From Candidatus Woesebacteria bacterium GW2011_GWB1_38_8b (GTDB lineage: Bacteria; Patescibacteriota; Microgenomatia; UBA8517): a stretch of 36,822 nucleotides of DNA. The notes beneath the pieces were generated by a model, which was not told the origin of the DNA, searched no databases, and saw nothing but the letters and a program-made list of their open reading frames with translations. Each line of letters starts with the position of its first letter. The stretch's first letter is position 1. The DNA lies in NCBI GenBank assembly GCA_000993115.1, contig LBVN01000002.1, forward strand, positions 1 through 36,822, written 5' to 3'. This document shows positions 15,426-23,260 of this stretch, piece by piece. The translations under genes were made by a program, and so were the position numbers.

Positions 15426-15848
15426 TTATAGTACTTTTGCAATAACCTCTCCGCCTAGATTTTTCTTAACCGCATCACCGCCGGACATTATCCCTGACGT
15501 TGTTGTTAAAATCATCATATACGGACTTCTTACTTTTTTAATCTCTTCTGAGCTTATATAAACCCGATTGCTTGGCTTAGAAACTAAAATTATATCCGAT
15601 AAAATCGGCATTTTACTCTTATAAACCAAGTTAACTTTTAAAATTCCACCTTCTTTTTCAACATTACTTAAATACCCCATGGATTTTAATGTTTTGGCAA
15701 CCGATTCGATGAGTTTAGTGTTATCAACAACAACTTCTTTTTTACCGGCACGTACACAGTTTTTAAGTCTGATCAAAAAATCCCCAATCGGATAATTTTT
15801 TACCGTTATCTTTGTAATTTTTTTCATTTCTTTTTTATCTTTAACCAT
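15426..15848 (-). CDS. rpsH: 30S ribosomal protein S8
   Basis: S8 binds the central domain of 16S rRNA early in assembly. Seen: IGDFLIRLKNCVRAGKKEVVV, LKSMGYLSNVEKEGGILKVNL, ISKPSNRVY-like SKPSNRVYIS, and MMILTTTSGIMSGGDAVKKNLGGEVIAKVL. 140 aa, including a short basic N-terminal extension; an internal ATG eight codons in would give the more usual start. Confidence 0.95.
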   Translation of the reverse strand: MVKDKKEMKKITKITVKNYPIGDFLIRLKNCVRAGKKEVVVDNTKLIESVAKTLKSMGYLSNVEKEGGILKVNLVYKSKMPILSDIILVSKPSNRVYISSEEIKKVRSPYMMILTTTSGIMSGGDAVKKNLGGEVIAKVL

Positions 15849-15863
15849 AATATCTTTTATTTA

Positions 15864-16049
15864 TTACCAACTTGCCTTTTGAACTCCAGGGATTTCACCT
15901 TTATGGGCATATTCCCTGAAACAAATTCTGCAAAGTCCGAACTTACGCATATAGCCACGAGATCTTCCACAAAGTTGGCATCTATTTCGATATCTTACTT
16001 TATATTTTAATTTTTTTGTTTCGCGAACTTCTTTTGCTGTTGTTGACAT
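15864..16049 (-). CDS. rpsN: 30S ribosomal protein S14, zinc-binding form
   Basis: 61 residues with the zinc knuckle [21 protein letters not shown] (four Cys) and the ending [11 protein letters not shown]. The zinc-containing short form is the common one in CPR and in many Gram-positive bacteria. It sits between rplE and rpsH. Confidence 0.96.
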   Translation of the reverse strand: MSTTAKEVRETKKLKYKVRYRNRCQLCGRSRGYMRKFGLCRICFREYAHKGEIPGVQKASW

Positions 16050-16054
16050 AATAT

Positions 16055-16594
16055 TTAGATCTTTTCAAACGGCATCTCCAAATATTCCAAAAGTTTTTTA
16101 GAAACTTCCGGGTTATTTGCGTTAGTAACGATTGTAATTTCAAGACCGCGTGAGCGTGATTTTGTAATATCGATTTCAGGAAATACGTTATGCTCAACTA
16201 TACCAAGTGTGTAGTTCCCAACTTTATCAAAGCTCTTAAGCGGGACTCCTCTGAAATCCCGAAATCTTGGTAGAACTATCGAGAATAGTTTATCCAAAAA
16301 CGCGTACATTCGATCGCCCCGAAGCGTTGTTTTCAACCCTACGTTCATGCCGCGTCTGATTCCAAAGCTTGCTACTGATATTTTTGCCGTACGAATTGAG
16401 GGCTTTTGACCCGTAATATCCGATAACTCCTTGATTGCCGCTTCAAGTAAACTTTTATCTTTTAAGGTATCTCCAATTCCCATATTCACAACAACTTTGA
16501 CAGGCTTCGGAATTGCCATAAAGTTTTTTATGTTTAATTCACTAGCCAGTTTTTTACTGATTTCTTTATTGTATTTTTGTTTAAGTCTTTGCAT
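16055..16594 (-). CDS. rplE: 50S ribosomal protein L5
   Basis: L5 binds 5S rRNA in the central protuberance and touches P-site tRNA. Seen: [83 protein letters not shown], and [15 protein letters not shown]. 179 aa, full length. One base separates it from rplX. Confidence 0.97.
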   Translation of the reverse strand: MQRLKQKYNKEISKKLASELNIKNFMAIPKPVKVVVNMGIGDTLKDKSLLEAAIKELSDITGQKPSIRTAKISVASFGIRRGMNVGLKTTLRGDRMYAFLDKLFSIVLPRFRDFRGVPLKSFDKVGNYTLGIVEHNVFPEIDITKSRSRGLEITIVTNANNPEVSKKLLEYLEMPFEKI

Positions 16595-16595
16595 A

Positions 16596-16901
16596 TTAAA
16601 TTTCTTTCTGACACTTTTTACATATTCTTACTTTCTCTTTATCAAGTTTTTTAAGGCCGACCCGTGTTACTTTTTTACACTTCGGACAAATAAGTGCAAT
16701 TTTCGCAAATGACAGCGGTCGTGGTATATCATAAATACCCCCTTTTTGACCTTGAGCACCTTTAACATGTTTTTTATAAATATTTACGTCAGGAACAAGG
16801 ACTTTTTCCTCTTTGATAAAAATCTTTTCAATTTTTCCGTCACGACCTTTATCTTTGCCGCTTGTAATTTTTACTGTATCTCCAACTTTAAATTTCAACA
16901 T
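16596..16901 (-). CDS. rplX: 50S ribosomal protein L24
   Basis: L24 starts large-subunit assembly. Seen: a KOW motif FKVGDTVKITSGKDKGRDGKIEKIF, NIYKKHVKGAQGQKGGIYDIPRPLSFAKIALICPKC, and a C-terminal CPKC/CKKC zinc ribbon. The ATG at 16901 is supported by a GGGAGG ribosome site (16916-16911) nine bases upstream and by family length (101 aa); a frame opening at 16961 would overlap rplN widely. Confidence 0.95.
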   Translation of the reverse strand: MLKFKVGDTVKITSGKDKGRDGKIEKIFIKEEKVLVPDVNIYKKHVKGAQGQKGGIYDIPRPLSFAKIALICPKCKKVTRVGLKKLDKEKVRICKKCQKEI

Positions 16902-16902
16902 A

Positions 16903-17268
16903 TTAAACAACCTCCCTGGCAAGTGATGCGATTTTCGTATAACCGATTTCTTTAACTTCACGGGCGATTGGTCCTAAAATCCGGGTTCCTCTGGGCATTC
17001 CGTTTTTATCGATGGCAACCGCGGCGTTATCATCAAAGCGTAAATAAGTTCCGTCCCTTCTTTTAATTTCTTTTTTTGTTCTTACTATTAAAATCTTTAA
17101 TTTTTCTTTATCGGCAACAATTCCGTTGGGGTCAGCTCCTTCTACAACGGCCATAACAACATCGCCGACTGTCGCGTATTTCCCAATTCTATGGGAAACT
17201 CCAATAATCATAAATTTCTTTGCGCCGCAATTGTCTGCCGGATTTAACATTGTTCGTAGTTGTAACAT
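16903..17268 (-). CDS. rplN: 50S ribosomal protein L14
   Basis: L14 lies at the subunit interface. Seen: [82 protein letters not shown]. Starting at the ATG at 17268, two bases after the rpsQ stop, gives 121 residues, the usual length; a frame from 17310 would overlap rpsQ. Confidence 0.96.
   Translation of the reverse strand: MLQLRTMLNPADNCGAKKFMIIGVSHRIGKYATVGDVVMAVVEGADPNGIVADKEKLKILIVRTKKEIKRRDGTYLRFDDNAAVAIDKNGMPRGTRILGPIAREVKEIGYTKIASLAREVV
16911..16916 (-). promoter_or_regulatory. Ribosome binding site of rplX
   Basis: GGGAGG inside the end of rplN, nine bases before the ATG at 16901. It decides the rplX start in favour of 16901 over the in-frame upstream codon at 16961. Confidence 0.6.
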
Positions 17269-17269
17269 A

Positions 17270-17521
17270 TTATTTCGTTTTATCTTTTGAACTGCCTTTT
17301 TTGTCTTCAATTATTTTCCATCTTTTTGACTTACTAATAGGCTTACAGGCAACAAACTGTACTCTCTGCCCAACCTCTACTCCGAAATCATCCTGAACAT
17401 GATATTTTTTGCTCCTTTTAAACCTTTTTTTATAAAGCGGATGAACAACAACACGCTCAACCGCAACCGTTGCGGTCTTATCCATCTTTTTTGATATGAC
17501 TACTCCTGTAAATATTTTCAT
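17270..17521 (-). CDS. rpsQ: 30S ribosomal protein S17
   Basis: An OB-fold primary binder of 16S rRNA. Seen: [44 protein letters not shown] and [23 protein letters not shown]. The ATG at 17521 gives 83 residues, matching the family. A TTG at 17545, overlapping the rpmC stop (TTGA), is an alternative that would add eight residues. Confidence 0.94.
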   Translation of the reverse strand: MKIFTGVVISKKMDKTATVAVERVVVHPLYKKRFKRSKKYHVQDDFGVEVGQRVQFVACKPISKSKRWKIIEDKKGSSKDKTK

Positions 17522-17541
17522 AATGTTTTGATATTGTATAC

Positions 17542-17763
17542 TCAAACCGGCCTTTTTTCAGCCTCAATTAATGTTTTTTCATTTATGACTGTTAAAAGCT
17601 GTGCAATTTCGCGTTTTAAGTTCTTCACTTTTTTAAGATTTTTCTCTTTGCCGGAAGCCAAATCCAGCTGTATTTTCTCAAGATCCTGTTTTTTGTCATT
17701 AAGAGTTTTTCCCAATTCCTCAGAGCTTTTTGCACGAACAGTTTTTAATTCATTTTTCTTCAT
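17542..17763 (-). CDS. rpmC: 50S ribosomal protein L29
   Basis: A small helical hairpin protein at the tunnel exit, where it helps dock SRP and trigger factor. Seen: KSSEELGKTLNDKKQDLEKIQLDLASGK and LKREIAQLLTVINEK. 73 aa. A strong AGGAGG site (17776-17771) lies seven bases before the ATG, which overlaps the rplP stop by four bases. Confidence 0.94.
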   Translation of the reverse strand: MKKNELKTVRAKSSEELGKTLNDKKQDLEKIQLDLASGKEKNLKKVKNLKREIAQLLTVINEKTLIEAEKRPV

Positions 17764-18176
17764 ACTATTTCCTCCTTAGAAACAAGCCTTGTCTTAAAAG
17801 GCATTTTTGCCGATGCCATTGCAAAGGCTACTTTTACAACTTCGTAAGAGATCCCCGTTACTTCGTAAATAATTTTACCCGGTGTTACCACTGCAACGTA
17901 CCTATCAATATCTCCTTTTCCGCTTCCCATACGCTGACCCGCCGGTCTTGCAGTTACCGGCTTATCAGGAAATGCCCTTACCCAAAGTTTACCGCCTCTT
18001 TTAATGGAATGGGTAATCGCACGTCTTCCGGCTTCGATCTGAGCACTTGTCAGCCAGGCTCTCTCCATCGCTTTCAATCCATATTCACCAAAAGATAAAG
18101 TTGATCCACGGTAAGCTTTACCTCTCATTTTTCCTCTGAATTCTTTTCTGTGTTTTCTTCTTTTTGGTTCTAACAT
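17760..18176 (-). CDS. rplP: 50S ribosomal protein L16
   Basis: L16 helps organise the A site of the large subunit. Seen: MLEPKRRKHRKEFRGKMRGKAYRGSTLSFGEYGLKA, AWLTSAQIEAGRRAITHSIKRGGKLWVRAFPDKPVTARPAGQRMGSGKGD, and MASAKMPFKTRLVSKE. 138 aa, full length. Confidence 0.97.
   Translation of the reverse strand: MLEPKRRKHRKEFRGKMRGKAYRGSTLSFGEYGLKAMERAWLTSAQIEAGRRAITHSIKRGGKLWVRAFPDKPVTARPAGQRMGSGKGDIDRYVAVVTPGKIIYEVTGISYEVVKVAFAMASAKMPFKTRLVSKEEIV
17771..17776 (-). promoter_or_regulatory. Ribosome binding site of rpmC
   Basis: AGGAGG inside the end of rplP, seven bases before the rpmC ATG at 17763. Confidence 0.65.
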
Positions 18177-18181
18177 AAAAA

Positions 18182-18835
18182 TTAATCTTCTTTCTCGCTA
18201 TGAATATATACTTTTATTCCAACATAACCCTTCTTTTGCAGCGCCGGAACTTGGGCATAATCAATAAATTTTCTTAGTGTTTGAGTAGGGACAGAGCCTT
18301 TATGAAATTTCTCCCGCCTACTTATATCCGCCCCCGCAATTCTTCCTGCTAATACAACTTTTACGCCTTTTGCTCCGGACTGCATAACTCTCTCAATTGC
18401 ACGACCTATTACTTTTCTATACGGCATACGCCTTTCTATATCGGAAGCGATTCTTGTTGCCACCAAATACGCGGAAAGCTCCGGATTTTTAATTTCCATC
18501 ACCCTTATATCAATTTTTGTATCTTTTGTTTTGGGTAACACCCCTTTATTCATGGTCTCAATAATGGTCCTTTTAACATCCTCCAAACCGCTTCCTCCCC
18601 GGCCTATTACAACTCCCGGGCGTGATACAAAAATGTTAACCTGCATGCTTTTTGGGAGTCGTTCTATTTCAATAGCATCAACTCCGGCAAGCTTGAGTTT
18701 ATCCATCAACACTTCCCTTATTTTTATATCTTCAAACAAATAATTCTTATATTTTGCGCCGTCAACAATCCACCTTGATTTCCAAGGGTAAAATTTTCCT
18801 ATTCTAAAACCGGTTGGGTTAACTTTTTGTCCCAT
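18182..18835 (-). CDS. rpsC: 30S ribosomal protein S3
   Basis: S3 is in the head at the mRNA entry tunnel and has helicase-associated basic residues. Seen: MGQKVNPTGFRIGKFYPWKSRW, a KH domain with VFVSRPGVVIGRGGSGL-like IFVSRPGVVIGRGGSGLEDVKR, RVMQSGAKGVKVVLAGRIAGADISRREKFHKGSVPTQTLR, and VGIKVYIHSEKED. 217 aa, complete. Confidence 0.97.
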   Translation of the reverse strand: MGQKVNPTGFRIGKFYPWKSRWIVDGAKYKNYLFEDIKIREVLMDKLKLAGVDAIEIERLPKSMQVNIFVSRPGVVIGRGGSGLEDVKRTIIETMNKGVLPKTKDTKIDIRVMEIKNPELSAYLVATRIASDIERRMPYRKVIGRAIERVMQSGAKGVKVVLAGRIAGADISRREKFHKGSVPTQTLRKFIDYAQVPALQKKGYVGIKVYIHSEKED

Positions 18836-18838
18836 ATT

Positions 18839-19270
18839 TTATTTCTTATTCTTAATCTTTTTAACTTTATTTTCGGATTTTACATTATCTCCATTTTTTA
18901 CAACTTCTGTTTTCTCAACTTTGACCTGTGATTTCACAGCTTCCACAACCTTAAGAACTACCCGGATATGGCTCATTCTTCTTTTGTATGGCTTCGCTCG
19001 GCCTCTTGAGCCTGCTCTGAATCTTTTTAACCTTGGGCCTTCACCTATTTGGATTTCGGAAAAAACCAAATCTTCCGGATTTACATTTTTTTGCTTTGCA
19101 TTTGCAATGGCCGATTTAACAACTTTCAAAAGCGGATCTGCCGCTCTTTTGTTTGTGAACGGAAGCCGCTCAACCGCGTCCATGGGTTTTAGTTTTTTTA
19201 TCATAGCAACTACTTCCCGCAGCTTCCTCGGGGAAGTAACAATAAATTTTTGTGTTGAAATATATTCCAT
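18839..19270 (-). CDS. rplV: 50S ribosomal protein L22
   Basis: L22 lines the exit tunnel with a long hairpin. Seen: TSPRKLREVVAMIKKLKPMDAVERLPFTNKRAADPLLKVVKSAIANAKQ and LRLKRFRAGSRGRAKPYKRRMSHIRVVL-type hairpin. 143 aa, with about 30 extra Lys/Val-rich residues at the C-terminus compared with the usual 110-residue form. Confidence 0.96.
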   Translation of the reverse strand: MEYISTQKFIVTSPRKLREVVAMIKKLKPMDAVERLPFTNKRAADPLLKVVKSAIANAKQKNVNPEDLVFSEIQIGEGPRLKRFRAGSRGRAKPYKRRMSHIRVVLKVVEAVKSQVKVEKTEVVKNGDNVKSENKVKKIKNKK

Positions 19271-19276
19271 AAGCGT

Positions 19277-19558
19277 TTAAGTTTTATCCTGAGTTCTTTT
19301 GACAATTTGACCGTGACCTCGGAATGTTCTTGTCGGCGAAAATTCTCCAAGTCGGTGTCCAACCATATCTTCAGTTACAAATACTTCGATAAATGCCCTA
19401 CCCTGATGAACCATAAAATATTTACCCACAAAATCAGGTGGAATCTGACTTCCCCTTGCCCAGGTTTTTATGGCATTGCCTTTCAAACCCATGCCGGCTG
19501 CAACCTTTTTTATAAGGTTTGCATCTACATACGGTCCTTTTTTGCTACTTCTACTCAT
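19277..19558 (-). CDS. rpsS: 30S ribosomal protein S19
   Basis: S19 sits in the head next to S13. Seen: [71 protein letters not shown]. 93 aa, full length. Six-base gap to rplV. Confidence 0.97.
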   Translation of the reverse strand: MSRSSKKGPYVDANLIKKVAAGMGLKGNAIKTWARGSQIPPDFVGKYFMVHQGRAFIEVFVTEDMVGHRLGEFSPTRTFRGHGQIVKRTQDKT

Positions 19559-19578
19559 GTTTTAATTTTTATTAATGC

Positions 19579-20328
19579 TTAGCCTACGTGCGGACCCTTC
19601 TTTCTATGGGCCACAATTAATTTGTTAGAATATTTATTCTTTTCCCTTGTCTTTCCGACTGCCCTTCTTCCGTATACAGTCTTCGGATACTTCATGCCGA
19701 CATGACTCCTTCCTTCTCCTCCCCCGTGCGGATGGGATTTCGGATGCATCGCAACTCCTCTTACGGTTGGCTTTATACCCATGTGCCTTTTTCGGCCGGC
19801 ACTTCCAATACGCTCATGTCTTATTTCCGCTTTGCCGATTTGGCCAATTGTTGCCCAGCACTCAGACAAAAACCTCCGAATTTCACTTGACGGAAGGCGC
19901 AAAAGTACAAAATTTGCTTCTCTTCCCTGAATTACGGCTGCACTTCCAGCACTTTTTACCATTTGCCCGCCTTTGCCTGGTCTTATTTCAACATTATGAA
20001 CGGCTGTTCCGACCGGAATTTTTCCCAAGGGGAGTGCGTTTCCGGACTCAATTGCAGCCACTTCTGATGCAATTATTTTTGCACCGAGTTTAAGTCCAAC
20101 AGGTGATATTATATACCTTCTTTCGCCGTCTTCGTAAAGAATCAGAGCAATGTCTGCATTTCTGTTTGGATCATACTCGATAGCTTCAACTCGTCCCCAA
20201 ACATCTTTTTTATTGCGCTTAAAATCAATCTCACGAAAAAATCGCTTCTCCCTGCCGCCTTGATGCCTGACAGTCAGTTTTCCTTTTGATCTTCCCGATT
20301 TCTTTTTTAAAATTCTCTTCAGTTTCAT
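19579..20328 (-). CDS. rplB: 50S ribosomal protein L2, short N-terminus
   Basis: L2 is needed for subunit association and peptidyl-transferase function. Seen: KLTVRHQGGREKRFFREIDFKRNK, VEAIEYDPNRNADIALILYEDGERRYI, IPVGTAVHNVEIRPGKGGQMVKSAGS, and MHPKSHPHGGGEGRSHVG with the universally conserved His. The protein starts at the position that corresponds to about residue 30 of the E. coli protein. The upstream gene rplW ends one base before, so the missing N-terminal strand is not encoded nearby. The ATG at 20328 gives 249 aa; an alternative at 20346 would overlap rplW by 17 bases. Confidence 0.95.
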   Translation of the reverse strand: MKLKRILKKKSGRSKGKLTVRHQGGREKRFFREIDFKRNKKDVWGRVEAIEYDPNRNADIALILYEDGERRYIISPVGLKLGAKIIASEVAAIESGNALPLGKIPVGTAVHNVEIRPGKGGQMVKSAGSAAVIQGREANFVLLRLPSSEIRRFLSECWATIGQIGKAEIRHERIGSAGRKRHMGIKPTVRGVAMHPKSHPHGGGEGRSHVGMKYPKTVYGRRAVGKTREKNKYSNKLIVAHRKKGPHVG

Positions 20329-20329
20329 A

Positions 20330-20602
20330 TTATTTTTTAGCTTCAAATAAATCTATTTTTTCTTTATCTTTCAAAGTCACAATTGCTTTTTTACTTGGCT
20401 TAACAGTCTTTTTCTTTCTCATCATAGTTGTTTTAGTTCCGCCTTTTTGAGACATGGTTTTTACGCTGGTTACATGAACCCCAAAAGTTTTCTCAACAAT
20501 TGCTTTAACTTCGTATTTTGTCGTATTTTTAGGAAAGCGGAATGTATATCTACCGGCTTTTGCGTCTTTTAGCGATTTTTCTGTAATAATTGGAATTAAC
20601 AT
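20330..20602 (-). CDS. rplW: 50S ribosomal protein L23
   Basis: L23 is at the tunnel exit and docks trigger factor and SRP. Seen: LIPIITEKSLKDAKAGRYTFRFPKNTTKYEVKAIVEKTFGVHVTSVKTM and the basic middle KKTVKPSKKAIVTLKDKEKIDLFE. 90 aa. Its stop overlaps nothing; its start shares one base with the rplD stop. Confidence 0.96.
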   Translation of the reverse strand: MLIPIITEKSLKDAKAGRYTFRFPKNTTKYEVKAIVEKTFGVHVTSVKTMSQKGGTKTTMMRKKKTVKPSKKAIVTLKDKEKIDLFEAKK

Positions 20603-21366
20603 TATTTTTTACCCACTTTCTTTATTTTCTTAACCGGTTTTACAGGTTTTTTGGTGTTTTTGGTTTTCTTTGTAACTGTCTTTTTAACTACAGACTTTTT
20701 GTTATCCGTCTTTTTACTTTCAGGTTCTGATTTTTTATCAGATTTTCCGGACTTTTCAAGATACTCCAATGCTTCGGTCTCAAATACAATTATCCCACCG
20801 TTAACAATTCTTAAAGCATTAAGCGAGTTTACGGGATAAATAAAAGTATTGGGAATATTGCGAAAAGCCAAATTAACATTTGCCTCTTTTAAAACAACCG
20901 TTGCTCTTGCGTCTGTTTTAATTCCTGCTTCTTTTTTCAAGCTAGCCAAAAGCTTAAATGCGTCTTTGGTTTTCTTGATACTGGAAAGGCCGTCTACAAC
21001 AAACAAAGTCTTCTCCTTAGTTTTTAATGCAAGGGCTGATTTTAGTGCTAGCTTTTTGATGCTTTTTGATAAAGTAACTACCCTCTTTAGTCCTTTTGGA
21101 CCGTGGGCGATTCCACCACCTACAAAAATAGGTGCCGATTTTGCGCCGTGTCTTGCGTTACCTGTTCCCTTTTGTCTGTAAATTTTTCTTGTTGAAATAT
21201 TTACGTCACCGCGTGTTTTTACCTTTGAAAGTGACGGGTGCAAATGATTTTCATAAACTCTGACTGCCTGTGTAATTGCGGTCATATTAACCTCGGCTTT
21301 TGTAAAACCCGGTTCAACTTCCTTTAACTTTGTTCCTTTATTTGAAAAAACAGTTATTTTTGTCAT
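20602..21366 (-). CDS. rplD: 50S ribosomal protein L4 with Lys-rich tail
   Basis: L4 reaches into the exit tunnel. Seen: HPSLSKVKTRGDVNISTRKIYRQKGTGNARHGAKSAPIFVGGGIAHGPKGL (the long loop), KKLALKSALALKTKE, and LNALRIVNGGIIVFETEALEYLE. The body ends near residue 205, and about 45 Lys/Thr-rich residues follow (254 aa in total). In E. coli L4 causes attenuation in the leader of this operon; a terminator hairpin lies in the leader here too. Confidence 0.96.
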   Translation of the reverse strand: MTKITVFSNKGTKLKEVEPGFTKAEVNMTAITQAVRVYENHLHPSLSKVKTRGDVNISTRKIYRQKGTGNARHGAKSAPIFVGGGIAHGPKGLKRVVTLSKSIKKLALKSALALKTKEKTLFVVDGLSSIKKTKDAFKLLASLKKEAGIKTDARATVVLKEANVNLAFRNIPNTFIYPVNSLNALRIVNGGIIVFETEALEYLEKSGKSDKKSEPESKKTDNKKSVVKKTVTKKTKNTKKPVKPVKKIKKVGKK

Positions 21367-21368
21367 AT

Positions 21369-22157
21369 TTATTCTTTGATTTCTTCTTTTGTTTCTGTTG
21401 GTTGCTCTTTCGCCTCTTCTTTCTCACCATCGTTTTTTGTTTCCTCGTCTACCTCAACTTGCTCAACTTGGGCTTCGGGTACTTCCTCTACCAATTCTTC
21501 AAGTTTCCCGGATCCGGTTTTTACCAAAGTCAAAAGTCCGCCCGTAGAGCCCGGAACTGGGCCCGAAAGAAGAAGCTCATTTTTTTCTTTATCAATGTCC
21601 ACTACTATCAGATTTTTAATTGTAACAGTGTCACTTCCCATTCTTCCTGCCATATGTTTGCCTTTGTAAACGCGCCCGGGTGTCGTTCCTTGGCCAATTG
21701 ATCCCGGAGCTCTGTGTCTATCGGATTGGCCGTGAGTTTTTGGTCCTCCCGCAAAATGCCAGCGCTTTACTACCCCCGCAAATCCTTTTCCTTTTGATAC
21801 TCCCGTAATTGTTATCTGATCACCTCTTTTGAAAACATCCGACAAAGTTATTTCATCTCCAACTTTCAAATCAGATTCTTTTTCAATCCTAACTTCCCTA
21901 AAGTATCGAACTGTTTCTTTTTGAGTTTTGAATTTTGAGTTTTGAATTTTATTTATGTGTCCTTGAAGTGCTTTTGAAGTATTTTTTAGTTTTCTAAGAC
22001 CGTATCCCAACTGAACAGACATATATCCGTCGTGGTCGTCGGTCTTAATTTGGGTGACAACACACGGCCCAACCGAGAGTTTTGTCACGGAAACCCGTGT
22101 CCCTTCGATATAGGTTTGAGTCATTTTTCCTTTTGTACCCAAAAGTGTGTTTAACAT
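21369..22157 (-). CDS. rplC: 50S ribosomal protein L3 with acidic tail
   Basis: L3 is one of the first large-subunit assembly proteins. Seen: NTLLGTKGKMTQTYIEGTRVSVTKLSVGPCVVTQIKTDDHDGY, ITGVSKGKGFAGVVKRWHFAGGPKTHGQSDRHRAPGSIGQGTTPGRVYKGKHMAGRMG, and VVDIDKEKNELLLSGPVPGSTGGLL. A tail of about 45 residues rich in Glu follows (262 aa from the ATG at 22157). The start at 22157 matches the family; one at 22211 would add 18 unusual residues. First gene of the long ribosomal transcript. Confidence 0.95.
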   Translation of the reverse strand: MLNTLLGTKGKMTQTYIEGTRVSVTKLSVGPCVVTQIKTDDHDGYMSVQLGYGLRKLKNTSKALQGHINKIQNSKFKTQKETVRYFREVRIEKESDLKVGDEITLSDVFKRGDQITITGVSKGKGFAGVVKRWHFAGGPKTHGQSDRHRAPGSIGQGTTPGRVYKGKHMAGRMGSDTVTIKNLIVVDIDKEKNELLLSGPVPGSTGGLLTLVKTGSGKLEELVEEVPEAQVEQVEVDEETKNDGEKEEAKEQPTETKEEIKE

Positions 22158-22179
22158 AAAATTATTAGTCAAAGAAGCC

Positions 22180-22200
22180 AAAAAAAAGCGCCCGAGGCGC
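22180..22200 (-). terminator. Intrinsic terminator (attenuator) in the rplC leader
   Basis: On the minus strand GCGCC-TCG-GGCGC is followed at once by eight T residues (22187-22180). It lies 22 bases before the rplC ATG and about 60 bases after the predicted +1 at 22259, so it would stop transcripts before the first gene unless relieved. A regulatory attenuator is the natural reading. Confidence 0.75.
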
Positions 22201-22265
22201 ATGATTTGCACAATCGGTTGCTCTATTTGTGGCTATAATTGACGAACTACTTCCACTGAGGGTGA

Positions 22266-22294
22266 ATTATAGCAAAATAATATGAAAGCTGCAA
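22266..22294 (-). promoter_or_regulatory. Promoter of the S10-spc-alpha ribosomal block
   Basis: TTGCAG (22294-22289), a 17-base spacer ending in TGC, and a perfect TATAAT (22271-22266). Predicted +1 near 22259, giving a leader of about 100 bases that contains the attenuator. The rest of the gene-free stretch 22158-22464 is AT-rich with small imperfect inverted repeats only, plus the opposite-strand promoter at 22430. Confidence 0.75.
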
Positions 22295-22429
22295 TATAAA
22301 AACTGGCGATTAGTATTATATTAAATAAGGCTGAAGAAAACTTCTTAAGTAATATCCTTAACTAATAAAGTACAAGTCTTTGTAAAATTAAAGTCAAGGT
22401 AACCGATAGTAGAACCCAAACCAGCGAAT

Positions 22430-22464
22430 TTGAAATAATTATATTTATAACCTATAATACAATT
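22430..22464 (+). promoter_or_regulatory. Promoter for a leaderless zinc-ribbon mRNA
   Basis: TTGAAA (22430-22435), a 17-base spacer and a perfect TATAAT (22453-22458), followed by exactly six bases and the ATG at 22465. Both hexamers are good, so this is the best-supported leaderless case in the window. Confidence 0.7.
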
Positions 22465-22914
22465 ATGGGTGAGTTAATTGCGTGGTCGGACGATCCTGAG
22501 GATAGTGGATTAATTGAATCTAAACCTAAACCATTAACAGTGTTACCCCACTGCGGTTCATCTGATGTGGAAAAAGATTTTGACAAAGTCAAAGTAAGAT
22601 ATTGTTGCCGTTGTGGTAAGGGTTGGTCCTGTACTGGAACCGAATGGATAAATGGAACATGCCCTAATTGCGGAGCATCAGGTACTACAGGAAACGGTTC
22701 GTCGATACAAACAAATGTTGCACGGTATGTTGAAAAACCACAAAATAATGATCATCCTCGCATAGTAAAACATACCAGTTTAATTAATAATAATCCGTTT
22801 GAATTTATTAAAAACAAAGAACTAAAAATTACAGAAGTGACCAAACTTAATTCTAAAATATTAAATTTCGGAAACACAAAAACGCTCAACGATTTTAGTA
22901 GTTACAACAAATAG
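22465..22914 (+). CDS. Cys-rich zinc-ribbon protein of unknown function
   Basis: 149 residues that I do not recognise. The centre has Cys47-Cys48-x-Cys50, Cys55 and CPNC (Cys66, Cys69), a likely zinc ribbon or treble clef; Cys30 precedes it. The flanking parts are polar and Asn/Lys-rich, without membrane segments or a signal peptide. It is the only plus-strand gene between rpsJ and rplC, two genes that are normally adjacent, and its stop lies seven bases from the end of the convergent rpsJ. It has its own good promoter and no leader. Possible roles are RNA or DNA binding, but that is only inference from the ribbon. Confidence 0.75.
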   Translation: MGELIAWSDDPEDSGLIESKPKPLTVLPHCGSSDVEKDFDKVKVRYCCRCGKGWSCTGTEWINGTCPNCGASGTTGNGSSIQTNVARYVEKPQNNDHPRIVKHTSLINNNPFEFIKNKELKITEVTKLNSKILNFGNTKTLNDFSSYNK

Positions 22915-22921
22915 GGGTCGA

Positions 22922-23236
22922 TTACATCTTTATCTCAATACTTACACCTGCAGGTAAATCGAGATTGGAGAGGGAATCAATTGTTCTTGAAGTCGGGTCC
23001 AAAATATCAATCAGTCTTTTGTGAACCAAAATTTCAAAATGTTCCTGGGCGTTTTTGATACCACGAGAAGTTGCAGGAACAACGGGATAGAGAGTTCTTT
23101 TTATAGGAAGAGGAATAGGGCCTTTAATTTTTGCTCCTGTTGCCATGGCTGTATCCAATATCTTCAAAACCGCCTCGTCCAAAACGCGGTGGTCGTAAGA
23201 TTTAAGCTTGACTCTTAGTCTTGCAATACCTGCCAT
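22922..23236 (-). CDS. rpsJ: 30S ribosomal protein S10
   Basis: S10 is in the small-subunit head and also (as NusE) takes part in antitermination. Seen: RLRVKLKSYDHRVLDEAVLKILDTAMATGAKIKGPIPLPIKRTLYPVV, KNAQEHFEILVHKRLIDILDPTSRTIDSLSNLDLPAGVSIEIK. 104 aa, full length. It follows tuf after 24 bases and is separated from rplC by the inverted zinc-ribbon gene, so the S10 operon is split here. Confidence 0.97.
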   Translation of the reverse strand: MAGIARLRVKLKSYDHRVLDEAVLKILDTAMATGAKIKGPIPLPIKRTLYPVVPATSRGIKNAQEHFEILVHKRLIDILDPTSRTIDSLSNLDLPAGVSIEIKM

Positions 23237-23260
23237 AACAATTCAAGGTGCGAACCTATT

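Noticed and set aside
22234-22239. Plus-strand TATAAT as a second promoter for the zinc-ribbon gene
   Set aside because: No usable -35 lies 16-18 bases upstream, and it would give a leader of over 200 bases. The promoter at 22430-22458 is far better.
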